From a virus: DNA of 42,150 nt. Location of the stretch: positions 1 through 42,150 of the IMG/VR virus record IMGVR_UViG_3300017735_000023; one strand, given 5' to 3'. The position numbers were made by a program, and so were the translations under genes. Every line of letters begins with the position of its first letter. The stretch's first letter is position 1. Shown here one piece after another: positions 19,259-25,403 of the stretch. The notes below the pieces were generated by a model. That model had not been told where the DNA came from and did no database searches. It was given only the letters and a program-made list of their open reading frames with translations.

Positions 19259-19494
19259 TCTTCTTCTTCGTCTTCTACCTGCTCTGAATCCCAGATCACA
19301 TCGATCATGTCAGTCCTACCCTCCATGTCTTCATGTGTTTCTTTAATGAGCATTCTACCAACTCTGAAATTTGAATAGTCATAAAATAAATCGCCATCAT
19401 CGTCCATTACGATGAACATATAGTTACTGAAGTGCTCTCCGAGATTCCCTCGGACTCTATCGAACAGTTCGTCATGATCTTCAGTTATCGCCAT
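19255..19494 (-). CDS. Acidic hypothetical protein between terminase subunits
   Basis: A 79-residue, strongly acidic protein (DDDGDLFYDYSNFRVGRM; ending in a run of Glu). It overlaps TerS by 14 bases and TerL by 4 (ATGA), so translation is probably coupled to packaging genes. No family is recognised. A small alpha/beta fold and a role beside the terminase are inferred only from context. Confidence 0.7.
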   Translation of the reverse strand: MAITEDHDELFDRVRGNLGEHFSNYMFIVMDDDGDLFYDYSNFRVGRMLIKETHEDMEGRTDMIDVIWDSEQVEDEEEE

Positions 19495-19999
19495 CTTTTT
19501 CTTCTTCGCTTAAAAACTCGTCGTAGCTTTCTTCTACTATGACCTCTTCCACAGGTTTGGCAAGGTCAGACTTAGCGACTTTAGAAAAATCTACTGTCAT
19601 GATCTTCATCTCTGCTTGGAGTGTACCCTGTACATCGACACTCTTTAGCTTAGGTTGAGTGAAGCTGGCAAGCTCTTTCCATATACCAATCTTATCTTTC
19701 TTTGCTACATCTGGCTCTTCAGTATATGTCATTAGCTCCTCGATAGGATTGATCCCACGTTCGGCAAACATAGCCAGCAATGCTTTGCGTTGCTCTGCTG
19801 GCGTCGGTGCTTTCGCCATTGTTTCAAGGAACTGTTGCTTTACAGCAAGTTCGTTCTCCACTTTAACCAGATCCTTCTGGGCTTGTTTCATGTCTACCTC
19901 TGCTTTCATACGCTTACGATGACAGCGTGATCGTTTAGCTGCCTGTTGCTTCTGAACTTGTTTAGGGACACCTGCTGCGTTAGTTCTTTTATCTGCCAC
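19481..19999 (-). CDS. Terminase small subunit (putative)
   Basis: A 172-residue protein with a basic N-terminus (residues 8-40), a coiled coil (about 34-65), then an ERGINPIEELMTYTEEP segment and KIGIWKELASFTQPKLKSVDV, a pattern common in small terminase subunits, and an acidic tail. It is the first gene of the late arm and is two genes upstream of TerL. The start is GTG at 19999; the next in-frame ATG would remove the basic N-terminus. TerS recognises the packaging site on DNA. Confidence 0.75.
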   Translation of the reverse strand: MADKRTNAAGVPKQVQKQQAAKRSRCHRKRMKAEVDMKQAQKDLVKVENELAVKQQFLETMAKAPTPAEQRKALLAMFAERGINPIEELMTYTEEPDVAKKDKIGIWKELASFTQPKLKSVDVQGTLQAEMKIMTVDFSKVAKSDLAKPVEEVIVEESYDEFLSEEEKDGDN

Positions 20000-20044
20000 T
20001 GTGTAATCTATGTATTACTTGAGACACAATGTCAAGAAGAATCC

Positions 20045-20058
20045 TGACACTTGTGTCA
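20045..20058. promoter_or_regulatory. Perfect 14-bp palindrome, operator candidate
   Basis: TGACAC-TT-GTGTCA is a perfect inverted repeat 46 bases upstream of the TerS start. GTGTCA half-sites recur at 20191-20196 and 20266-20271 and TGTCAC at 20131-20136. Just beside it GACA-CAA-TGTC (20023-20033) overlaps the TTGACA hexamer. The cluster looks like a binding site for a dimeric regulator, of phage or host origin. No regulator gene is obvious in the phage. Confidence 0.45.
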
Positions 20059-20266
20059 CCACTATGTCGGCAGTTTTACTATGGGTGGCAGTTACTAATA
20101 TATATGAATATAAAGGGTTTACGAAGATCCTGTCACTTATGCCACTTATTTTACCCTATTGCAAAAAATATTTTAAAGTCTATGAAAAAAGTGTCATATC
20201 CGTCAGGATTGACGTAAGTCGTTGATAATCCTTAAAGTTAACAACTGCCACCTACCCCCAATAAAG

Positions 20267-20293
20267 TGTCAGGGTACTGTCAGGCTTGTCAGG
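20267..20293. repeat. Three direct TGTCAGG repeats
   Basis: TGTCAGG occurs at 20267-20273, 20278-20284 and 20287-20293, spaced 11 and 9 bases, about one helical turn. The same word in inverse orientation (CCTGACA) occurs at 20043-20049, and CGTCAGG at 20201-20207. Short phased repeats of this kind are typical of protein binding arrays (iterons, operators). Confidence 0.5.
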
Positions 20294-20448
20294 AATTGGC
20301 AAAAATTTACATGCTAGTAGGGACTGTGTTTCGAGTTCACGAGCCATTTCCCCCAGTAGACCCCCTGTTTCATGCTACTTGTGTGCCCTGCCCACGATTC
20401 TTGCTCGTAATATGCACGCACCTACTAATCCCAGCGATGCCAATGCCT

Positions 20449-20592
20449 ACGATACCTTGACCTAAGTTCCTGATGACCAACGCTTTGTCCACGGTTTGGT
20501 TCAGTGTTCCTTAGTTCACATGCACAGATGTACCCTATTGTGCTTTAACCTCTTGATTCTCTGGAACTTAGGTTCAGTATTATGCGTATCGT
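20449..20592. other. Long-range inverted repeat; possible structured RNA
   Basis: An 11-bp perfect arm ACCTAAGTTCC (20460-20470) pairs with GGAACTTAGGT (20563-20573). Outside it a second 7-bp arm ACGATAC (20449-20455) pairs with GTATCGT (20586-20592). Both arms nest, enclosing about 92 bases, within which GCACA (20522-20526) can pair with TGTGC (20539-20543). Nested, co-linear pairing over 140 bases suggests a folded RNA or a DNA structure such as an origin. Strand and function are unknown. Confidence 0.4.
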
Positions 20593-20890
20593 AAGTCAAT
20601 CCCCAAGTCGATATACAGATTGCTTGCTAGCAATGTTTAGATGAGATGCTATCGCATCCAGCGACGGTGGTGGCTGGTTCTTTTATATTAACACAATCAA
20701 CAAGGGGTATCCCTTCCGTCAACCAAATAAACATTCTTCCTAAAGGCAAGATTGGTACACGCAACGACTACATACATCGGAACAATGCATATTTGGAATA
20801 ACGGTCCGAGACCCTTTATAGATTGTGTTTAGGGGTCTATGTAAGCCACCTCTGGCGAGACAATCATTAACCAATTATATATTATATATT

Positions 20891-21100
20891 ATGAATCAAT
20901 TCAAACATGCTATTGCAAATCCTATTGAGCGTTATGTTTTCTGCTCAGTTCCTGGTCGTGAAGACCTTGTTCAAATCAAAGGCTATTGTGGAGGTCTTGA
21001 CCCTGCTGTTAGCTATTCATCAATTGAAGATGCTCGTCAGGAGTATCGTAAACTTATGGGTTGCGGTATGCAATTCAAAGTAACACCTTACACTAACTAA
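20891..21100 (+). CDS. Small hypothetical early protein
   Basis: A 69-residue protein, first gene of the rightward arm. ATG 20891 is chosen over an upstream in-frame start at 20825 because the added residues would run through the non-coding region. The start follows an AT repeat (TATATTATATATT) without Shine-Dalgarno. The protein has a beta-rich start (RYVFCSVPG), a short helix (SIEDARQEYRKLMGCG) and a beta end. As the first early gene it may be a host-takeover factor; no family is recognised. Confidence 0.7.
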   Translation: MNQFKHAIANPIERYVFCSVPGREDLVQIKGYCGGLDPAVSYSSIEDARQEYRKLMGCGMQFKVTPYTN

Positions 21101-21123
21101 CCATCAATAAGAGATAAATAAAT

Positions 21124-21285
21124 ATGAAACAAATCATCAACTTACTAACTTCATCACACTTCATCACTAGCATAGGAGTCTTCGGCTTTGTCGTAGCTTC
21201 TATGCTTTATCCACACTTAGTAATCATCTTACTATCTGTGTTCATCTACACATTCTTCAACTTACACAAACGAATAGAGAAATAA
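21124..21285 (+). CDS. Small membrane protein (two TM segments)
   Basis: A 53-residue protein, MKQIINLLTSSHFITSIGV..., with two hydrophobic helices (about 13-29 and 31-46) separated by a short PH turn, and a basic C-terminus (HKRIEK). It lies 23 bases after the previous gene and 5 before the next. The hydrophobic, positively ended design shows a real membrane protein. Function unknown; early phage membrane peptides often act on host envelope processes or superinfection. Confidence 0.7.
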   Translation: MKQIINLLTSSHFITSIGVFGFVVASMLYPHLVIILLSVFIYTFFNLHKRIEK

Positions 21286-21290
21286 TTATT

Positions 21291-21581
21291 ATGAATATTA
21301 TACTTAATCAACCTAATCACACATCAACTGCAACTGTACTTATTCTTGAGTCAGTTAAAGATCTCGAGGGCAACGACCCTTTGCAACCTTATGCACTAAG
21401 TAAAGTTATCACTCGAGACAAAGTCCAACACAAGTTCACTAACTTCGACAACCAACCACTTGGTAAAGCTGGCGAAGTTGTTGACATCGTCGTGACTACT
21501 AACAACAAGCCTAATGCTAACAGTCCTGATGAGTACTATGCGTCAGCATCTACTGTACCGTCAGACTTCTTCACCTCTTAA
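21291..21581 (+). CDS. Hypothetical early protein
   Basis: A 96-residue soluble protein with a beta-rich core (ATVLILESVKDLEG; EVVDIVVTTNNKPN) and Asn/Ser-rich C-terminus. It follows an ATTATT A/T-rich leader like its neighbours. The composition is natural, the family unknown. Confidence 0.7.
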   Translation: MNIILNQPNHTSTATVLILESVKDLEGNDPLQPYALSKVITRDKVQHKFTNFDNQPLGKAGEVVDIVVTTNNKPNANSPDEYYASASTVPSDFFTS

Positions 21582-21628
21582 CTTTATCTACCGACCTGAG
21601 TATGTCGTTAAACTACTCACTTTACATT

Positions 21629-22465
21629 ATGAATATACAATCTTTAGTTCACACTGCTCTCAATGCGGAGCGTTACTCACCTGAGTACAAACAAGCTTGG
21701 CGTTCACTGTTCAAGCAAGCCGAGTCTCTATGCAAACTCGTTACCAATCGTGACCTTGATCCTGCTACCTTAGTAGATGACTGGGTCGCACAGTATGATG
21801 ACACTATCAATCACTGTAATCCTGACGATGATGCAGTCGCAGGTGATATGTCCTGTATGCAGTCAATGCGTAACCAACAGCGTGAGTTCCTTAATGATAT
21901 CCGTGCTCAGTATATCACAAACTTACGCAAGTCCAACGACCGTAGTTACACAGTCAAAGTTCGTCGTGAGTATCTCAACATAGCCAAGCGTCTACGCAAG
22001 TTATGGAATGAAGAGAATGATACTAACATACAGTCAGTGCCCTTCGAAGTATACGAAGAGATGCCTAACTCTGTTGTATTCGAGACAGTAGATAACATCT
22101 CTGATACCGAACGGTATGTCAATCGTCAAGAGTCTCGCCTTACATTCTATCAAGAACCTGAGTGTGACCCTAATGACAGTCACTATGTTGGTAACACCAC
22201 TCGTCGTAACCGTCGCAAACCTCGTGGCAATATAGGTTTACTCAATGGTCTGTACGAAATGACTGACCCTGAACCTACCTATCAGACGCCTGAGATGCGT
22301 CGTTGTATGTTCCGTCAGTTGCGTAGCTCAGACAATCCACTAGATATCGAGATGCTATACTCTCTCACTCAACCTACTCGTCGCAATGAGACTGACGAGC
22401 AATGGGCTATCAAGGTAACCAAAAGGAGAAAGCTTCGTGATACACATATTTCTAGACTTAATTAA
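21629..22465 (+). CDS. Hypothetical early protein with basic patches
   Basis: A 278-residue protein from ATG 21629; an in-frame ATG at 21602 would add nine residues and cannot be excluded. The N-terminal 130 residues look helical (YSPEYKQAWRSLFKQAESL), followed by a strongly basic stretch near residue 195 (TTRRNRRKPRGN) and a charged C-terminus (KVTKRRKLRDTH). Basic patches suggest nucleic-acid contact. A Shine-Dalgarno for the next small gene lies inside its 3' end. No family is recognised. Confidence 0.7.
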   Translation: MNIQSLVHTALNAERYSPEYKQAWRSLFKQAESLCKLVTNRDLDPATLVDDWVAQYDDTINHCNPDDDAVAGDMSCMQSMRNQQREFLNDIRAQYITNLRKSNDRSYTVKVRREYLNIAKRLRKLWNEENDTNIQSVPFEVYEEMPNSVVFETVDNISDTERYVNRQESRLTFYQEPECDPNDSHYVGNTTRRNRRKPRGNIGLLNGLYEMTDPEPTYQTPEMRRCMFRQLRSSDNPLDIEMLYSLTQPTRRNETDEQWAIKVTKRRKLRDTHISRLN

Positions 22466-22550
22466 CATATTAATCCACATCGTAGGTATATCCTACGGTG
22501 TGTTACTCATCTATTCAATCGCTCATTTCATCTACCACTTTAAATCATAA
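22437..22550 (+). CDS. 37-residue single-TM peptide with strong RBS
   Basis: A GTG-started gene coding MIHIFLDLINILIHIVGIS..., one long hydrophobic helix with His residues at both ends and FKS at the C-terminus. AGGAG at 22424-22428 is 8 bases before the GTG, the best Shine-Dalgarno in this part, and overlaps the 3' end of the preceding gene. The strong RBS decides that this short frame is translated. It may be an envelope-acting early peptide; a holin-like role is possible but unsupported. Confidence 0.6.
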   Translation: MIHIFLDLINILIHIVGISYGVLLIYSIAHFIYHFKS

Positions 22551-22560
22551 TGTATACCAC

Positions 22561-22595
22561 GGCATTGGTAGCGTGCATCAGGACGCTACCGTGCC
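22561..22595 (+). other. Strong hairpin between small membrane genes
   Basis: GGTAGCGT (22567-22574) pairs perfectly with ACGCTACC (22583-22590), extended by GGCA/TGCC on the outside across a small bulge. No T-tract follows, so it is not a classic terminator; it may be a processing or mRNA-stability element. Confidence 0.5.
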
Positions 22596-22628
22596 AACCC
22601 TATTTAATATGAGAGAAATAATTTTTGT

Positions 22629-23033
22629 ATGGAAATACTATTCCTTAGTTTTATCTGTGCCCTATCGTATCTTATTATACTGTGCAAGATATTTACGCTC
22701 AAGTTTATATGTCGCACGCAAGTTCTTTGGGATGTACTGTTCACCTTTGGGTTACCTATGTTATTTGTTGGTACTTTCAGTGGTATGGCTACTGCTTTTA
22801 TTTCAGGCGTACTGTTTTCTGGAATTACTTTCTTTTTATCTATGCTAATGCAACCTAATATCTTAGCTCGCTTCTCATTTCCATATGGTAGCACGCAAGA
22901 TAAAGATAACAAAACAACTAGCGACAATACTAATCCCACTCGCTCTCGACCTTGCCCTGTGTGTAATCAATCGGTGCAGGTACAGAGTAACAAAGAAGAG
23001 AAACAAAGACAGGCGATAGATTGTCGTACATAA
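22629..23033 (+). CDS. Membrane protein with cytoplasmic CPVC tail
   Basis: A 134-residue protein with about three hydrophobic helices (residues 1-22, 33-55, 58-78), then a polar tail carrying a PCPVCNQSV motif (CxxC; possibly a half zinc site needing a partner) and a charged end. It is followed one base later by a rho-independent terminator, closing the first early unit. The family is unknown. A role in the host membrane is inferred from topology. Confidence 0.65.
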   Translation: MEILFLSFICALSYLIILCKIFTLKFICRTQVLWDVLFTFGLPMLFVGTFSGMATAFISGVLFSGITFFLSMLMQPNILARFSFPYGSTQDKDNKTTSDNTNPTRSRPCPVCNQSVQVQSNKEEKQRQAIDCRT

Positions 23034-23034
23034 C

Positions 23035-23077
23035 AATAGCTACCCCTGTATTCAGCAAGGGTAGCTATTTATTATTT
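23035..23077 (+). terminator. Rho-independent terminator before Ubl gene
   Basis: An 11-bp perfect stem (AATAGCTACCC, 23035-23045, with GGGTAGCTATT, 23059-23069) is followed by a T-rich tail (TTTATTATTT). It begins one base after the stop of the membrane protein gene and ends about 70 bases before the ubiquitin-like gene. Confidence 0.85.
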
Positions 23078-23148
23078 ATGAAACCATATACAACTTGAAC
23101 AATGAAAGAGAGAGTAATGAATATGACAAAGATGTCAACAAAAACTTT

Positions 23149-23379
23149 ATGGATAACACAACAATAACAATCAGATATGGTATGTCTAATTCAGTTAGTC
23201 GTACCTTCGATGAGAACTACACAGTTAGTTCTCTTCTCCGTGACACGTCCATCTTAGGTGCATTGTCTGCTCCTGAGGGGTGTGTTGCTGTCTCCAATGG
23301 TCAAACACTTAGCAACGAAAACTATGTCGCTGACTACACATCGATTACACTTGAGCGTCAAGCATCAAGCAAAGCTTAA
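23149..23379 (+). CDS. Ubiquitin-like (beta-grasp) modifier protein
   Basis: A 76-residue protein from ATG 23149, the length of ubiquitin. Predicted order fits the beta-grasp fold: strand (TTITIRYG, residues 4-11), strand (VSRTFDENY), helix (TVSSLLRDTSILGAL), then CVAVSNGQTLSN and ADYTSITLERQ, resembling the 'vNG...DGD.itl' end of MoaD/ThiS/ubiquitin-like proteins. A TTG at 23095 would add 18 charged residues. The chain ends RQASSKA, with no terminal Gly-Gly. It stands immediately upstream of E2-like, E1-like and JAB genes, which makes a protein-modifier role likely. It is isolated by terminators on both sides, suggesting separate, higher expression. The fold call is from pattern only. Confidence 0.75.
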   Translation: MDNTTITIRYGMSNSVSRTFDENYTVSSLLRDTSILGALSAPEGCVAVSNGQTLSNENYVADYTSITLERQASSKA

Positions 23380-23386
23380 CAATGCA

Positions 23387-23456
23387 ACCGATGGTATATG
23401 TGAAAACCTTATATGCAACTCGAAGATTGTAGGTATTATACCATCGGTACCTTTTT
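23387..23456 (+). terminator. Long-loop hairpin terminator between Ubl and E2-like genes
   Basis: A 12-bp perfect stem, ACCGATGGTATA (23387-23398) with TATACCATCGGT (23437-23448), followed by ACC and TTTTTATTATT. The 38-base loop can fold further (ACCT 23407-23410 with AGGT 23431-23434). It starts 8 bases after the Ubl stop and ends 7 bases before the E2-like start. It should terminate or attenuate transcription so that less mRNA covers the enzymes than the modifier. The large loop leaves room for regulation. Confidence 0.75.
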
Positions 23457-23462
23457 ATTATT

Positions 23463-24344
23463 ATGTCAACAACACTACCGCTTCGTCAGGAAATCATTCT
23501 CGGACCTGACGGCAAATTCATCAAGCGAGAAACGAGAGAATCTGTCATTGCTGACGCAGACACAGCTATCACTGCCTGTATGCGTGACGATACTCTTCGT
23601 ATGTCTAACATACCTGTATCAATACCTGTACTAAACAAGGAGTATCAATGTTACTATGCACACAACTCTGGTGTTAATCCAGAAAACTGTTATGCATTTG
23701 TTAATCTAGCTGACGGCTTTCCGTTACCTGGTGCAAAATTCAGACAAACAGATAATCAAGATCTATATGAACTGTATATACTAAGTGACTCAGAAAGACG
23801 AGGCGAACGATCTGAACCTGAGGATGTTGTTCAACCATCTGATATGGTTATGTACAACAACACTGACTACTCTATGTGGATGATGATTAGATTCAACTGT
23901 CGCTATCTCGGTAGTAAGACTGCCAAGCTACAAGCTAGTAGAGACTCAATGACTGCTTACCTATTTGGTATACACAAAGCGTCAAGAAACCTTGTCACCT
24001 TCAATCTACCTAACATCTATGACGACGGCAGACTATGCGGTGGTGGAGACTTCAGAGATCCACGCCTAATAGAAAGCACTATGCCTATTACTTACTTGCA
24101 AACAGCAGTAACTAATCTAATGGATACAATGTTCAAATCACCCTGTAATCGTGACTTGTATTATTCAGAACTAGTCAACGCTCATGCTTGGTGGTACAAA
24201 AGAGACAATGAGTTTGCTACTGTACCAACAAATGCAATGACAGACTTCGACGAAGACTACAAACCACACGGTCGTTTCTTCCAAGATATTACTAACTCTA
24301 ACCTTATAGATTTCGCATCATGTCTACAGTCTACAACAAACTAA
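23463..24344 (+). CDS. E2-like protein (PRTRC protein B-like)
   Basis: A 293-residue protein. The segment at 180-196 (FNLPNIYDDGRLCGGGD) resembles the conserved 'N.Y.dGrvClG' motif of PRTRC system protein B, a family predicted to adopt an E2 ubiquitin-conjugating-like fold. C192 is the candidate thioester-accepting cysteine. Upstream, FPLPGAKF (86-93) and YELYILSDSER (102-112) also fit that family's beta-sheet core. It is the first gene of a four-gene overlapping set with an unknown protein, E1-like and JAB genes, and would receive the modifier from the E1. The first 60 residues are not recognised. E2 assignment is family-pattern inference; catalysis is untested. Confidence 0.7.
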   Translation: MSTTLPLRQEIILGPDGKFIKRETRESVIADADTAITACMRDDTLRMSNIPVSIPVLNKEYQCYYAHNSGVNPENCYAFVNLADGFPLPGAKFRQTDNQDLYELYILSDSERRGERSEPEDVVQPSDMVMYNNTDYSMWMMIRFNCRYLGSKTAKLQASRDSMTAYLFGIHKASRNLVTFNLPNIYDDGRLCGGGDFRDPRLIESTMPITYLQTAVTNLMDTMFKSPCNRDLYYSELVNAHAWWYKRDNEFATVPTNAMTDFDEDYKPHGRFFQDITNSNLIDFASCLQSTTN

Positions 24345-24685
24345 TCAACAATCAGTGTAGTGCTACACCACTATACTATGCATTCAACTATGCTAACGAC
24401 AACCCAGACAACATGGTTACATCACACCATATGCAAAACATAGCTCAAGAACTAGAACAATCAAACAAAACCTATGCCGATACACACGAGATTGATCACG
24501 GTCTAGCTGACGATGAGATGCGTATCTTACACAAGATACTAGCTCGTGCTTATCCATCTGACACTGGTGTCGGTCGTAAGAGAGGTGCGATATTGAGGTA
24601 TATAAAACACTTCAAAGAAACACAACACAAACCAGCTCAAGTAACTGGTCAACAACTTCACAGATATCTAAAACGCAATGGCTAA
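24320..24685 (+). CDS. Unknown component between E2-like and E1-like genes
   Basis: A 121-residue helical protein (MSTVYNKLINNQCSATPLYY...), with His-rich segments (SHHMQN; HEIDHGLADDEMRILHKILARAY) and a basic end (QQLHRYLKRNG). It overlaps the E2-like gene by 25 bases and the E1-like gene by 8, so it is translated with them. I do not recognise a family. Position suggests an accessory, adaptor or substrate-selecting subunit of the conjugation system, but nothing in the sequence proves this. Confidence 0.8.
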   Translation: MSTVYNKLINNQCSATPLYYAFNYANDNPDNMVTSHHMQNIAQELEQSNKTYADTHEIDHGLADDEMRILHKILARAYPSDTGVGRKRGAILRYIKHFKETQHKPAQVTGQQLHRYLKRNG

Positions 24686-25403
24686 ACCAAAACTAAACGC
24701 ACTTATTGTAGGCTGTGGTGGTGTAACATCATACATGTTACCTGCCCTCAAGAACAGCTTTGACCTAGAGGTCACACTAGTTGACGGAGATACACTAGAG
24801 AAAAGAAACCTAGACCGTCAGCTATTCCGCAACAACCATGTCGGACTTAACAAAGCAGTCGCACTTGCCAAAGCATACACGCTCCGCAAGAACGAATGCA
24901 ATATAGTACAACAATACTTTGACAGCGAGATGCTAGACACTGAGTACAAGTACTGGTTCTCTCGTGCAGATATATTTATCTGTGCTGTTGACAACCACCC
25001 AGCCAGACGAGACCTGCTTCATGCATCAAAAGAAATGAACAAACCTTGTCTTATCATGGCTAATGAGTACTCGACTAGTCAAGCTATGATGTATGTGCCA
25101 CACTTGGAAGCACAGTATCCAATGATTAATCCTATGCTTCGTTACCCTGAGATACAAACTTCAAACACAGGTAGCCCTATCAGTTGCCAAGGAGATGCAC
25201 TCGAGAGTACGCCTCAACTAGCTATTGCGAACCAGGTTAGTGCGTCCCTTGGTAATCTCCTGCTTTGGAACTGGGCACCATACCTGTTTGACGAACAAGA
25301 GAGAGGCGATTGGTATCCTGTTGAGTACCAAACTACCTTCAGTAAACTAGAAACTATAACCCTTGCTGACCTAGCAAACATAACAGTACCATCCTATGCC
25401 TAA
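24678..25403 (+). CDS. E1-like adenylating enzyme (ThiF/MoeB/PRTRC-ThiF type)
   Basis: A 241-residue ThiF-fold protein. A Gly-rich nucleotide loop lies at residues 10-18 (IVGCGGVTS); VDGD at 35-38 gives the ribose-binding acidic residue; NLDRQLF (44-50) holds the conserved Arg-Gln, LNK (57-59) the Lys, and CAVDN (102-106) the ATP/Mg aspartate. C170 in SPISCQG is the best candidate for the thioester cysteine. Such enzymes adenylate the C-terminus of a ubiquitin-like protein and pass it on as a thioester. Length matches single-domain ThiF-like proteins of PRTRC cassettes. The gene overlaps its neighbours by 8 bases on each side. Confidence 0.9.
   Translation: MAKPKLNALIVGCGGVTSYMLPALKNSFDLEVTLVDGDTLEKRNLDRQLFRNNHVGLNKAVALAKAYTLRKNECNIVQQYFDSEMLDTEYKYWFSRADIFICAVDNHPARRDLLHASKEMNKPCLIMANEYSTSQAMMYVPHLEAQYPMINPMLRYPEIQTSNTGSPISCQGDALESTPQLAIANQVSASLGNLLLWNWAPYLFDEQERGDWYPVEYQTTFSKLETITLADLANITVPSYA

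Larger units (their letters stand above)
20000..20890. other. Central non-coding region between divergent arms
   Basis: About 890 bases without a convincing gene; the few open frames here have unnatural composition. It must contain promoters for both arms and possibly an origin or packaging site. For the leftward arm there is a TTGACA on the minus strand (20035-20030), 31 bases before TerS, but no good -10 at 17 bp. For the rightward arm a weak pair GAGACA (20857-20862) and TATTAT (20880-20885) lies just before the first gene. Palindromes include 20045-20058, 20629-20640 (TTGCTAGCAA within it) and an AGACCC/GGGTCT hairpin at 20809-20838. Repeats and a long-range inverted repeat are listed separately. 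Confidence 0.8.

Noticed and set aside
20010-20225. Two open frames (about 60-70 codons) in the central intergenic region
   Set aside because: They run through repeats and palindromes, have no ribosome binding site and unnatural composition; the region is better read as regulatory.
20266-20460. 64-codon frame, Cys/Pro/His-rich
   Set aside because: It starts at a GTG inside the TGTCAGG repeat array and ends at the inverted repeat; no protein-like pattern.
22498-22848. 116-codon hydrophobic frame overlapping the CPVC membrane protein gene
   Set aside because: It covers the hairpin at 22561-22595 and is in a shadow frame of the better-supported gene 22629-23033, which ends directly at a terminator.
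23095-23148. Earlier TTG start for the Ubl gene, adding 18 residues
   Set aside because: The extension is charged and unlike a beta-grasp start, while ATG 23149 gives strand one right after the start and a length of 76 residues. Not excluded fully.
23102-23167. 21-codon frame overlapping the Ubl start, possible leader peptide
   Set aside because: No Shine-Dalgarno and no run of regulatory codons; cannot be told from chance.
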